From Pedobacter sp. FW305-3-2-15-E-R2A2 (GTDB lineage Bacteria; Bacteroidota; Bacteroidia; Sphingobacteriales; Sphingobacteriaceae), in assembly GCF_038446955.1 (NCBI RefSeq), contig NZ_CP151803.1, forward strand, positions 4,154,001 through 4,218,000: a stretch of DNA of 64,000 nt, given 5' to 3'. Under the pieces are notes generated by a model, which worked only from the letters and a program-made list of their open reading frames with translations, searched no databases and was not told the DNA's origin. Numbering within the stretch: the first letter of the stretch is position 1; each line of letters begins with the position of its first letter. The position numbers were made by a program, and so were the translations under genes. Positions 26,149 to 34,880 of this stretch are shown one piece after another.

Positions 26149-26495
26149 TGGCATTCTTAATCATTATTATACTCAGTCTTTTATCACAATTTTTCCTCCA
26201 ATGGTGGATTATAGTTCCGGTTTCATTTTTGACGTGTCTGTTGATGAAATCCAGTGGCAGAATGGCTTTTTTTCAATCATTTCTGGCAATATTTATTTTG
26301 TGGACCATTTCTGCATTATTTTTTAGCCTTTCCAACGATAATATTCTCGCGCTAAGGGTCGCGCACATGCTGCAATTACAAACCTGGTGGTTGGTGCCCA
26401 TCATTAGTGGTATAGCCGGTGGGCTCGTTGCCGGGATATCAGGGTATTGCGGTGCTGTATTTTACCGCCTGAATTTTAAAGCTATCACGTATTGA
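26148..26495 (+). CDS. Small integral membrane protein (115 aa)
   Basis: This is a hydrophobic protein with about four predicted membrane segments (roughly residues 2-20, 22-32, 40-65 and 80-108) and no other motif; the last segment is Gly-rich (ISGIAGGLVAGISGYCG). Its ATG shares one base with the acylase stop (TAATG), so it closes the operon by translational coupling. I do not recognise a family and cannot assign a role. It is too small to be a complete transporter. Confidence 0.65.
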   Translation: MAFLIIIILSLLSQFFLQWWIIVPVSFLTCLLMKSSGRMAFFQSFLAIFILWTISALFFSLSNDNILALRVAHMLQLQTWWLVPIISGIAGGLVAGISGYCGAVFYRLNFKAITY

Positions 26496-26595
26496 AATGA
26501 AGGGCTATCCTAAAATATTAACCCAGACACCTTTTAAATCATCAGTTTAAATGAATTAAGGAAATCATAAAACGAATTGGGGCGGCAGTTCGAAC

Positions 26596-29500
26596 TCATC
26601 GCTTAAGAACAATATTCTTGTATGCATCCTTGAACACATCAAATTTCTTATTAAAAAGAAATGCGAGATTCTCATTTGCGGTAGCAAAAAAAAGTTGCTT
26701 TCCACCGGAACTACCCGAAATTATTTCCCGGAGATAATCGAGGAAAGACAAAATATTAAGGTCATCAGTGAAAGCAAGAGGATCGTCGAATATGATGAGC
26801 TGTGGCCCCTTTTTAACTTTGCTATTAAGCGTTAAAAATACCGCTAATGCCAGTGCTGACCGTTGCCCGGTGCTGATCGTGAAAAGATCGCTGATCTCAC
26901 CATTCGTTTTTAGCAGTTGAATTTTGCCCCCGCTAATTAAAATGTCTGTAAATTCCTTAGGGGCATGAATGGTAAGAAATATAGCCTTTATTTGTTCTTT
27001 ATTAGCAAGCAGAAAATTATTGAAATAATCTGCCTCACTATAATGCTCATGAAGCGAGTCAATAGCATCCAAAGCATCCTCCAGGCGCTTGATCTCCGGC
27101 CTAAGTCGTTTTAACTGGCCGTTCCGATCATCGATGGTTTCCATCGCCTGTTGAGACAAACTGGCACTTCTTTCTTTTAACGTCAAATCATAGCACAACT
27201 GATCTACAAACTCATACAAATGTTCTGTTTCCTCTAAAACATCCTGCACACGCCTGTCAGGATCATAGACCATATATTGATAATTAATGAAATTTTCAGC
27301 ATAATGATTCAGGCAGTCGATTCGCTTCAAAATCGGTTGCTCTAAATGCCGCCCCTGCCTCCTTGATTCAATTGGAGTAAATTCTTTTAACAAATTGTAG
27401 TGTTGGAGAGACAAAGCATCAATTGCGGTCGTGTGTTTACCGAGTTCTTCATTGAAATTTCTCACCTCATTTTCCAATGCTAAAATAGTATCGTTTACTT
27501 CTTCAGCAGATCCTGTGATTTCTGCCGGGACATAATCATCCAGCTGCCTTCGCACCTTTTCAAGCTGTTCCAGTTGGAGCTTTCGTTTATTGCCCCAGTC
27601 AATAATACGATTAGTTTCCTCTATCGAAGATTCACTTTGGTCAAGTTTCTTTTTAATCCGATCAAAGATCACCCGGATAATGTGCTCAATTGTGTCGGAT
27701 TGCAGATCAATTTTTTTACTACCCTTCCACTGTATGGCACGAAACTCCAAAGACTGAATCCTGTCAAAATCATAAGATGAATCGTGAAGTTCATTGTTGA
27801 TTTTTTGTTCTTCTTTTAAGGTATCCACAAAATTCCCGCGCTCATTTAAAAGTTTAAGATCCAATTCGATGCCACCTTTTAATTTTTCAAATGATTCAAA
27901 CCCGGTCTTACAGAGCGGGCATATACAAACTCCAGGGACTATGTTCAGATACTCAAATCCATAATCAGAAATAGTGGAAACTATTGTCTGCGCCTCCGAC
28001 AGACGTTCGCGTGCCCAGCTCGTAGATATTCTGGCTACACTTTGGGCATGTCTAAGCTCTCGTAGCCGGAATTGTAATTGATCTATATATTGGGGAATGG
28101 TGAACTGAAGTTTTGCATACCTGGATTCGTAATGCTTTTTCATATCAGCGTAGCTCGCAAAAGAGTGCTTTTTTTTATCGCTCAACTCCAAATAAATTTT
28201 GTAGTTTGGATCTGTCGCGGTCACTCCTTCCTTCATGAGACTTGACAGGATCTTGAGCAAACTATTTTTTTGCAATGCCAGCCGCTTATCTTTTTCAACA
28301 CGACCTACATTCTCGCGCATTTCCTCTAGTTCAACATTCAATTTTTTAGCAGTGCCATAAATAGCATTTAACGCTTTATATTCTTCTCTTACTGTTCTTA
28401 AGGTTACTTCCGGCAACCAATCCACCTCTTTTAGTAAATGATTAAGATTTGCGTTGAATTCTTTTAAATTATGCCTGATCTCCTCCAGATTAGGCAATTC
28501 TGGGTTGTAAGAAGGAATATTGATACTACTCTTAGAAAGCAGATCGGTCAATTCGGCAAACAAAATAGAAAAATCATCCCTTGAGCGGGAGAGTTGATTT
28601 AAAGTATCAGCAGCCTCATCAATCTCTTTTTGGTACTCAAGGCACAATTGCCCTTTCCATTCAAACCCCTGTCTAAGTTCTTCCTGGTAAGCTTTAATAT
28701 GAGTTTTCAACTGATTAATTTCTTCACCCAGGGCCAGATCACGGAATGCATTTTCGACATCCAGTTCATTTTTGTTTAACGTCAACCGGAAAGAGGCATC
28801 TGTATTGTAAAAATTAAACCTGTTAAAATTTAAAGCAAGTGCAGTTCCAGAACGGCCTTTAGCACCATTATACCAAACACGATCTCTTTCGTCAAAAATG
28901 GCCAAATCGCTTTTAGAAACACGATAATCAGTCTCTCCCTCCAACCTGACCTGGATCTCATAGTCTTTTTTTGAAACGGCCTCCTCGTTCCTGAAATTAT
29001 CGCCGGTATAAAAATATTCGATAGCTTCCAGGAGAGAAGTCTTTCCATGACCATTTGCTCCATTAATCAGATTAACCTTGCCAAAACCAAAGGGCACATC
29101 CGATTTCGGATATTCCCGGTACTTTATTGTTTTCAATTCCTGGATAGCCCCGAAGTATACCTCATGGTCTTCAACCCATTCATTGTTGTTGTTTTTATCA
29201 GAGGTCCCGGGAAAATCACCGGAAATAATTCTTTCCACGCCCAAATTGACCGGCAATGACCTTTCCACTAAAAAGTCCAGTCCATGTTCTCCAAGTTTTT
29301 CTCCCCAGATTTCAGCCAGGCCCTTATCGATAATTTGTGAGTCGGAGGTAGTGCCGACCTCATAAAACCGCTGAAGCCAACCTGCCAGAGCATTTTTATT
29401 CAGCACAAATTTTCGTGCAAAGTCAAGATCAGATTCAATGGCAAATCTATCTTGTGCCTCAATTTCCTGTTCAACTAAAAATACGACATAATAATTCCAT

Positions 29501-29715
29501 TGCATCGCATTCCGATTAGCAAAATAATCATCGGTAATGGTACTTTTTAAATAAGCGCCCAGTTTGTTAGCCGTGATCGAACCAGACAAATCAAAGTAAA
29601 AAGTCTGATAAGGAATGTCCTTATAAAACCGGGAAGCTTTTACAACTTTATCAGTTATCGGCTCAATGGACTTATAGTATTTTTCAAGTTGTCTGATGAG
29701 TTCTTCGATCGTCAT
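26596..29715 (-). CDS. SMC/Rad50-like ATPase with zinc-hook-like CxxC (1039 aa)
   Basis: This is a long coiled-coil ABC-type ATPase. About 190 residues of unassigned sequence come first. Then come Walker A in INGANGHGKTSLLEAIEYF (about 217-230), a long coiled-coil arm, a central Cys motif GVCICPLCKTGF (CPLC at about 601-604) resembling the Rad50 zinc hook, a second arm, and the C-terminal ATPase half with signature TISTGQRSALALAVFL and Walker B GPQLIIFDDPLAF (about 965-975). The N-terminal extension sets it apart from ordinary RecF, RecN or SbcC. The gene starts within the stop of the nitrilase-like gene (ATGA overlap), so the pair should be made together. SMC-like ATPases coupled to an enzymatic effector are characteristic of defence systems such as Lamassu and ABC-3C. 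The defence role is inferred. Confidence 0.85.
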   Translation of the reverse strand: MTIEELIRQLEKYYKSIEPITDKVVKASRFYKDIPYQTFYFDLSGSITANKLGAYLKSTITDDYFANRNAMQWNYYVVFLVEQEIEAQDRFAIESDLDFARKFVLNKNALAGWLQRFYEVGTTSDSQIIDKGLAEIWGEKLGEHGLDFLVERSLPVNLGVERIISGDFPGTSDKNNNNEWVEDHEVYFGAIQELKTIKYREYPKSDVPFGFGKVNLINGANGHGKTSLLEAIEYFYTGDNFRNEEAVSKKDYEIQVRLEGETDYRVSKSDLAIFDERDRVWYNGAKGRSGTALALNFNRFNFYNTDASFRLTLNKNELDVENAFRDLALGEEINQLKTHIKAYQEELRQGFEWKGQLCLEYQKEIDEAADTLNQLSRSRDDFSILFAELTDLLSKSSINIPSYNPELPNLEEIRHNLKEFNANLNHLLKEVDWLPEVTLRTVREEYKALNAIYGTAKKLNVELEEMRENVGRVEKDKRLALQKNSLLKILSSLMKEGVTATDPNYKIYLELSDKKKHSFASYADMKKHYESRYAKLQFTIPQYIDQLQFRLRELRHAQSVARISTSWARERLSEAQTIVSTISDYGFEYLNIVPGVCICPLCKTGFESFEKLKGGIELDLKLLNERGNFVDTLKEEQKINNELHDSSYDFDRIQSLEFRAIQWKGSKKIDLQSDTIEHIIRVIFDRIKKKLDQSESSIEETNRIIDWGNKRKLQLEQLEKVRRQLDDYVPAEITGSAEEVNDTILALENEVRNFNEELGKHTTAIDALSLQHYNLLKEFTPIESRRQGRHLEQPILKRIDCLNHYAENFINYQYMVYDPDRRVQDVLEETEHLYEFVDQLCYDLTLKERSASLSQQAMETIDDRNGQLKRLRPEIKRLEDALDAIDSLHEHYSEADYFNNFLLANKEQIKAIFLTIHAPKEFTDILISGGKIQLLKTNGEISDLFTISTGQRSALALAVFLTLNSKVKKGPQLIIFDDPLAFTDDLNILSFLDYLREIISGSSGGKQLFFATANENLAFLFNKKFDVFKDAYKNIVLKR

Positions 29716-31454
29716 GGTTCTTTTGTTTTGTTTATTGCCGTTGGGTTATCGTTATTATTGGTTGAATAACTAGGACTAGGAGCTACCTTTTCCGGATCGA
29801 CCGCCCTATCGCCCTTGTGATTATAGACTATAAGCAATCTGTTAGGAAACGTATTGTCATCCGGGTGTGATTTAAGCATCATCGCACGCAACTCTCCTAC
29901 CTTTAATGGGTGAATATCCCCGGCATATACAATACACGCGGGAAGTCCATTTGCCCCAACTACATTATAATGGTAATTAGGATAACTGTAATGAATCTTA
30001 CGATCGCTGATCAGGTCTTGAAAAAAACCATTTTCAGGGATCCAGTCAACGGTTTTCATCAGTTTGGTCGAAAACGCAGCGTACATATTCAAGAGACCAG
30101 TTTTCGAAATTTGCGTATCCGGGTCCTGAAAAAGGCTAATTCTGTTTGAATGTTCATCATCAGAAATCTCAAAGAATTTGTTCCCGTCAGGCGAGGTCCA
30201 TTCCTTTCCGGAAATTTTCCCGACCGTTATACTCAATAACCTTTCCCGGTCGATGAAACTCATATTTTCATTAAAGAAGTATTCAAAATCTCCATCTATT
30301 TCGCGGCAATATTCTACCAGTGATTGGATCAAACTGTTATCGACTACTACCCATTTATCTTCCCATACCAGTCGTTCAAGCATTTTTGGTCCGTAACGGG
30401 CCTGGTTTTGAACATTTAGCCGTCGTTTAGAAACCTTTGAATTTGAAAAACAAAAAACCGCTTCGTTTTCATCAAAAATCAGAATACTGGACTTCGCATT
30501 TTTCCAATGGTTATAATAAAGTCCGAGTTTATCATTCCCATTGATCCGCTGATCATCAATTAAAATCTTCCTGGTTTTAGTGTAAATAGCGGAATGGGCA
30601 TAAGTCAGGACGTTGCCGTCGATGGTACTACCTTTTGCCCAGTTGTAACAGAATATTTCGACGCTGGTATCCTCCGAACAGCTGTTGAAGAAATTAGTGC
30701 GGTAGCGTTTTAGATTTGCTGTTCTTGGGGATAGGTTGAGTTGAGGATGCAATAACAGATAAGGTTTGTCTATAAACTGCCTTAAGTCTCTTTCCAGATC
30801 AATTTCCAATCCTTCTGAGCATATGATTGTGGCCAGGTAAATCGACTCCTCATCGTTACGCAAAATGTACCGCTTCGTACCAAAAGCCATAAATTCATTT
30901 TCAACGGGCGTAGCTCCCATTGGGTAGGTTTTAAATTGAAATAAAACGACCCGAATGTATTGATCCTGCCCTGCTTTTTTGGTCACAAACACATAGGCGA
31001 CAGGATCGACAAACTTATTTTCCTTCGAGGCGAACACCTCCGACTCCATCAAAACGACCAAAGTGTCCGAATTCAAATCATTCCTGAAATTTTCAAGCTC
31101 ATTTAAAGTCGAAGATTCACACCCGACAACCATCAGGCTGCCCGGCTGATCAAAACCCGCTGATTTAACAAAGTCCTGAAGTGCGGACAGTGGGCAAGAG
31201 TATTCCGGGGTGACTAACAAATCGAAGGTTTCCCTGGTTGCATGCTCAAAAAAAGCCAAATGCTTTTCAGCGGCAAGTTTAGCATCCGCATTCTTTACCG
31301 ATGGTGTTCCTGTTACATTGACAACGACCTCTCCACTATGCTGATATACAAACGCTTTATAATGCTCATAATCGGGCCTTAAAACCCTTAAATCTGGCGT
31401 AACCAGTTGGTGTTGTTCAAGTATTTTATCGATGAAGTCGTATTTAACACCCAT
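29712..31454 (-). CDS. Nitrilase-superfamily-like protein, putative defence effector (580 aa)
   Basis: The first ~300 residues look like a divergent carbon-nitrogen hydrolase. A plausible Glu-Lys-Cys triad is present: Glu84 in DLLVTPEYSCP, Lys175 in LFQFKTYPMG and Cys212 in ATIICSEGLEI. The Lys-to-Cys spacing of 37 residues fits the family, and the 91-residue Glu-to-Lys spacing is only slightly long. Residues ~300-580 are unassigned and do not resemble a common glutaminase or synthetase partner domain. There is no signal peptide. It is the first gene of a two-gene unit with the SMC-like ATPase, overlapping it by four bases. Nitrilase domains occur in antiviral systems (for example fused to DRT type 1 reverse transcriptases), which supports a defence reading. 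The substrate is unknown; family membership is likely but not certain. Confidence 0.72.
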   Translation of the reverse strand: MGVKYDFIDKILEQHQLVTPDLRVLRPDYEHYKAFVYQHSGEVVVNVTGTPSVKNADAKLAAEKHLAFFEHATRETFDLLVTPEYSCPLSALQDFVKSAGFDQPGSLMVVGCESSTLNELENFRNDLNSDTLVVLMESEVFASKENKFVDPVAYVFVTKKAGQDQYIRVVLFQFKTYPMGATPVENEFMAFGTKRYILRNDEESIYLATIICSEGLEIDLERDLRQFIDKPYLLLHPQLNLSPRTANLKRYRTNFFNSCSEDTSVEIFCYNWAKGSTIDGNVLTYAHSAIYTKTRKILIDDQRINGNDKLGLYYNHWKNAKSSILIFDENEAVFCFSNSKVSKRRLNVQNQARYGPKMLERLVWEDKWVVVDNSLIQSLVEYCREIDGDFEYFFNENMSFIDRERLLSITVGKISGKEWTSPDGNKFFEISDDEHSNRISLFQDPDTQISKTGLLNMYAAFSTKLMKTVDWIPENGFFQDLISDRKIHYSYPNYHYNVVGANGLPACIVYAGDIHPLKVGELRAMMLKSHPDDNTFPNRLLIVYNHKGDRAVDPEKVAPSPSYSTNNNDNPTAINKTKEP

Positions 31455-31895
31455 TGAGAGAGACAGCTAATTTGGTGGTACTTAGCTCAAATATACAATG
31501 AAAGTTTTAACGATGTAAAAAATTTAACCCGAATTCAAACCAGACCGATACGATCATATTAGTGATCCCATTTAAAGCCCCCGATATCAAATTCCATTTG
31601 CCTTATCCCTTCATTATAGAACTCAGCCTCAATTAACAATTTTTTATATTTTTTTAAATTCGATATAAATCTTGATGCGTTGCGTTATTCGATATAAAAC
31701 CATACGGTAAACCCTAAACACAAAAAACAATGGAGGTATGCGGTTTAGCTATAAGTAAACGCGAGATTGTATAATAGTGTCTTTTTCTTACATAACAGTA
31801 TACAAAATTGACATGATACCACATCTTTAGCATTAATTAGTATATTTTTAATTACATAAAAAACTAATTAACTAACCAAATCATCCTAAGAAATT
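31455..31895. other. Divergent intergenic region (441 bp)
   Basis: This is an AT-rich spacer between the nitrilase/ATPase operon (minus) and the astacin-like gene (plus). A TATATTTG sequence on the minus strand at 31495-31488 matches the TAnnTTTG promoter element 33 bases before the nitrilase ATG, although no well-spaced TTG was found. I see no gene, tRNA or repeat in the rest. Confidence 0.4.
31488..31495 (-). promoter_or_regulatory. Possible -7 element for the nitrilase/ATPase operon
   Basis: TATATTTG on the minus strand fits TAnnTTTG and lies 33 bases before the ATG at 31454, a normal leader length. The upstream TTG element is not evident, so support is partial. Confidence 0.35.
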
Positions 31896-32741
31896 ATGAA
31901 AACCACTAAACTGATTCTGACAGGCATCATGGCTGTCCTGCTATGTGTAACCTCCTGTAAAAAACAAATCGACAATGCTTCAGAACCTGAGTCGAAAGAC
32001 CTCGGTAAAACTCAGGAGGGCGAATGGAAAGCCGCCTATTACATGGGTTCACTCATCAGCTACCAACGCATCAACGGGCAAAATGTATTCAATGGAGATA
32101 TGATCATTACCGACGATCAGTTATCTGCTTCTCCACCTAAAAAAACAGATGTTCAGACAGAAGGACATGGTCAAAACAATATCTGGCCAGGTGCAACGAT
32201 TTATTATAGCATCAGTTCGAACTTCAACACCAATGAAAGATCTGTGATTACATCAGCCATTAATGACTGGGCAAATAAAACCGGGCTTAGCTTTGTATCC
32301 AGAAATACCGGTACTTATTTGAGGATACAACGTGGCAGCGCCAATAACTGTACCGTTGGGTATGTCAGCAATGCAACGATGAACTTATCTGACCCAACTG
32401 CAAAAGGAATAGTAGTACATGAGCTGGGACATGCCATCGGCTTACATCATGAGCAATTGCGTGCCGACCGGGACACCTATATTGACGTGAAATGGAACAA
32501 TATCAGTCAGTCCGCTCAAAGCAGCTATAATATCATGACAGGACTGAATTACGGAGGAACAACCTTTGATTTCGCCTCCATTATGCTATATGGCTCTTAT
32601 AACGGTTACGGTGCGATCAACAGTAGCCTCCCTACCACTACCCGCAAAAACGGAACAACCTGGGTTGATCCCTCATGGAGTGGATCTAAAACCCCTTCTA
32701 CAGGTGACGTAAATTGGGTAAAAACGATGTACGGACTTTAA
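31896..32741 (+). CDS. Astacin-like zinc metalloprotease lipoprotein (281 aa)
   Basis: This is a predicted surface lipoprotein: the signal ends CVTSCKKQ, giving a lipidated Cys at about residue 25. The catalytic domain (~85-281) shows the astacin (M12A) zinc motif HELGHAIGLHHEQLRADRD, with three His ligands and the catalytic Glu, and the Met-turn FASIMLYGSY about 40 residues later. Astacins of this type are common in Bacteroidota and cleave proteins outside the cell. The gene is followed by a strong terminator at 32766-32794 and so is probably monocistronic. The next gene encodes a double-glycine leader peptide, but the terminator between them argues against a shared transcript. Confidence 0.9.
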   Translation: MKTTKLILTGIMAVLLCVTSCKKQIDNASEPESKDLGKTQEGEWKAAYYMGSLISYQRINGQNVFNGDMIITDDQLSASPPKKTDVQTEGHGQNNIWPGATIYYSISSNFNTNERSVITSAINDWANKTGLSFVSRNTGTYLRIQRGSANNCTVGYVSNATMNLSDPTAKGIVVHELGHAIGLHHEQLRADRDTYIDVKWNNISQSAQSSYNIMTGLNYGGTTFDFASIMLYGSYNGYGAINSSLPTTTRKNGTTWVDPSWSGSKTPSTGDVNWVKTMYGL

Positions 32742-32765
32742 AACGTAAAAGCTTTCCATATTAAG

Positions 32766-32794
32766 AAAAACGCCCTGCATGGGCGTTTTTTTTT
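32766..32794 (+). terminator. Rho-independent terminator after the astacin-like gene
   Basis: A perfect 10-bp stem (AAAAACGCCC paired with GGGCGTTTTT, five-base loop) is followed by a run of T. It starts 25 bases after the stop codon. Confidence 0.88.
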
Positions 32795-32950
32795 GACCAC
32801 AAATAAATATTATAAAATATTTCACACCTATGTGATTTATCATTTATATTTATAACAAGGAAGACGCACCTACAACCTGAATAAAACTGGTGTACGCTGA
32901 GTAACTGTTTCCCACGGCGGCAAGAGAGGGAGACCATAAAATCTATACTG

Positions 32951-33166
32951 ATGAAAAATAAAACTTTTAACGTGCTGTCTAAAGAACAGCAAAGCCTAGT
33001 ATTAGGTGGAAAATTACCAGGAGGTCGTTCGCATGGAACTATTGTTGGCTGGAGCTACACTAATGGCCAATACTATGCTGACATCCAGCATGATGGAGGC
33101 GAAATAGTATGTGGAGTTCCATGGGGCCAGAATGAGCCCGTAATTGGCTCGAATGCAGGCGAGTAA
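32951..33166 (+). CDS. Double-glycine leader peptide, bacteriocin-like (71 aa)
   Basis: This small gene encodes a peptide whose first 20 residues (MKNKTFNVLSKEQQSLVLGG) have the form of a Bacteroidota double-glycine leader, ending in Gly-Gly just before a Lys. The predicted mature part is ~51 residues, rich in Gly, Tyr, Trp and acidic residues, with one Cys. Such leaders are normally removed by C39-peptidase ABC exporters, but none lies within the window. No modification enzyme is adjacent. A 200-bp AT-rich leader precedes the gene, and an 18-bp perfect hairpin follows its stop. It could be a secreted bacteriocin or a signalling peptide; I do not recognise a specific family. Confidence 0.65.
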   Translation: MKNKTFNVLSKEQQSLVLGGKLPGGRSHGTIVGWSYTNGQYYADIQHDGGEIVCGVPWGQNEPVIGSNAGE

Positions 33167-33188
33167 CCTGGTTCATATCTCCAACTTC

Positions 33189-33229
33189 AATTTCGCGCCT
33201 ATGCAGAACTGCATAGGCGCGAAATTTTT
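33189..33229 (+). terminator. Long perfect hairpin terminator after the double-glycine peptide
   Basis: An 18-bp perfect stem (left arm 33189-33206 beginning AATTTCGCGCC, right arm 33209-33226) with a minimal AA loop is followed by T residues. It sits 23 bases after the stop of the peptide gene. The stem is unusually long for a simple terminator and could also stabilise the 3' end of a short peptide mRNA. Confidence 0.8.
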
Positions 33230-33508
33230 AAAGCGCATTAGATTCCGACGAAAGAGAGCTCTATTTTCAATCTGCGCACGAGCGCTTGATTATCTAAATC
33301 CTTTCCCGGGAATCAAAGTCCCCTGCCTCCGCTTTTCTACCATTAAACGAACCAGGTAAGCAGGACAGCAATAGATAAAGAAACTTTGATGTGAAGCCTA
33401 TTCTTCTTATCCAACGACAAAATCCTGTTGCCTTTATTGGCATATGCGGTTAATATGCCGCTCAGTTCTGTCTTATTTTTATTAGTGATTATAACGTCAT
33501 TAACAGGT

Positions 33509-33548
33509 GGTTGATAGGTCAATCATTGGTTAAATTGACCTATTAACC
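33509..33548. repeat. 15-bp inverted repeat upstream of the DUF6266-GNAT gene
   Basis: GGTTGATAGGTCAAT (33509-33523) is mirrored by ATTGACCTATTAACC (33534-33548) with one mismatch and a 10-base spacer. It lies ~115 bases before the ATG at 33662 and is a candidate dimeric regulator site or hairpin. Confidence 0.5.
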
Positions 33549-33661
33549 ATGTATTTATAATTACGTAATTATTAATTTTAATTAACAACACATGATATTC
33601 ATATCAAAAACATTTCGTAACTTGTTATTACAGCAGTCAATTACTTAATTAAAGAACAGTT

Positions 33662-34831
33662 ATGGGAAAATTAATAAATGGCATATTTGGCGGATTCCAT
33701 GGCAGAATCGGCAACCTGGTGGGTTATACCTTAAACGGTAAATACATCATCAGAAAAATAGGAAGAAGTTCTAAACCCCTCACTCCGGGCAGGAAAGCAA
33801 ACTGTCAAAAAATGACACTTGTGAATGAGATCCTGAGCCCTTCCCTTCCTGCTATCCAGGTAGGATATCGCCTTGCGGTGGCAGGAACGGACAAAAACGA
33901 ATACAATGAGGCGGTTTCTTACAATAAGAAAAATGCCCTTCAGGGAACCTATCCAAACCTTAGCCTGGACTATAGCAAAGTGTTATTGAGCATGGGAACG
34001 CTTCCTGCAGCCATTCATCCTACCCTTAGTCAGACAGGCGATCAAATCACCTTTAACTGGGAAGTAACGGCTGATCAGGCCTATCAGTATGCCAACGATC
34101 GTGCAATGCTGGTGGTCTATTTTCCTGATTTAAAAATATCCCGTTGCGATTTACTCGGTTCAAGAAGAATTGAAGGCGTACATACCCTCAAGATCGCTCA
34201 GGACCATGTAAATGAACGCATGGAGGCCTATATCTCTTTTGTCAAAGACAATGGAAGAGCAGTTTCGGACAGCATGTATGCGGGTGCTTTAAATGCCCCT
34301 AAAAACATAGAAATTTCAGAGAAACCCCATCCGGAAAGGGAAGGCTCAAAGCAGGAGTTCAATTATATCGGTTCAGATTTTGGCATCATCAGCTATCGGA
34401 AATATCTTTTGGATCTGGGAACCGCTGTTATCGAACCAGCAAGCGGGCGGAAGGAAATAATAACCAGCGCCTGGTCGATATACGTACTAAAAAGCACGAT
34501 CAGCGATCAGAGAATTGGCGATTGCTCCATTAGATTCAAACAAAATGAGAAGTTTACCGCGGAAATGAAAGTCAACATTTCTCCTGCAGAACAACGCAAA
34601 GGTTATGCAAAAGAAGCGGCATCAGCGATGATCTCCTTCCTGTTTAGCAAATCAGAAGTGAACCGGATTGTAAAAATCGTGGATGCGCAGGATGAGGCCG
34701 CGATTGCTTTGCTGAAAAGCCTGGGCTTCAGGGAAGGAGAATATTTCAAGGACAGTGTATTTTCAGAGGGCAAATGGGCCAGTGAATATCAGTTTGCGCT
34801 ATTAAAATTGGATTGGGATTCATCAAAATGA
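33662..34831 (+). CDS. DUF6266-like protein fused to a GNAT acetyltransferase domain (389 aa)
   Basis: The N-terminal ~215 residues have the features of the DUF6266 family found in Pedobacter and relatives: the MGKLINGIFGGFHGRIGNLVG start, a basic stretch after it, and the TFNWE-like segment around 140. Its function is unknown. The C-terminal part (~275-389) is a GNAT-type N-acetyltransferase domain: SIRFKQNEKFTAEMKVNISP leads to the acetyl-CoA loop QRKGYAKEAASAMISF and the final ALLKSLGFREGEYFKDSVF. DUF6266 proteins normally end after the first part, so this looks like a fusion. The reading frame is continuous through the joint, and I see no sign of a sequencing error. A substrate cannot be named. 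No signal peptide is present. Confidence 0.75.
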   Translation: MGKLINGIFGGFHGRIGNLVGYTLNGKYIIRKIGRSSKPLTPGRKANCQKMTLVNEILSPSLPAIQVGYRLAVAGTDKNEYNEAVSYNKKNALQGTYPNLSLDYSKVLLSMGTLPAAIHPTLSQTGDQITFNWEVTADQAYQYANDRAMLVVYFPDLKISRCDLLGSRRIEGVHTLKIAQDHVNERMEAYISFVKDNGRAVSDSMYAGALNAPKNIEISEKPHPEREGSKQEFNYIGSDFGIISYRKYLLDLGTAVIEPASGRKEIITSAWSIYVLKSTISDQRIGDCSIRFKQNEKFTAEMKVNISPAEQRKGYAKEAASAMISFLFSKSEVNRIVKIVDAQDEAAIALLKSLGFREGEYFKDSVFSEGKWASEYQFALLKLDWDSSK

Positions 34832-34845
34832 TGATAAGCATTCAT

Positions 34846-34853
34846 TATATTTG
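34846..34853 (+). promoter_or_regulatory. Possible -7 element for the TfoX-like gene
   Basis: TATATTTG matches TAnnTTTG 27 bases before the ATG at 34881; the TTG partner is not evident. A direct repeat GCATTCATTA flanks it (34838-34847 and 34859-34868). Confidence 0.35.
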
Positions 34854-34880
34854 AATTAGCATTCATTAAAATATGAAAAT

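Larger units (their letters stand above)
33167..33661. other. Intergenic region with hairpin and inverted repeat (495 bp)
   Basis: After the strong terminator at 33189-33229 I see no supported gene. An open frame at 33144-33359 runs through the hairpin and is not protein-like. An imperfect inverted repeat lies at 33509-33548. The promoter of the DUF6266-GNAT gene must lie in the last 150 bases, which are very AT-rich, but no clean TAnnTTTG was found. Confidence 0.5.

Noticed and set aside
33144..33359. 71-codon plus-strand open frame overlapping the end of the double-glycine peptide
   Set aside because: It runs through a perfect terminator hairpin and has no protein-like composition.
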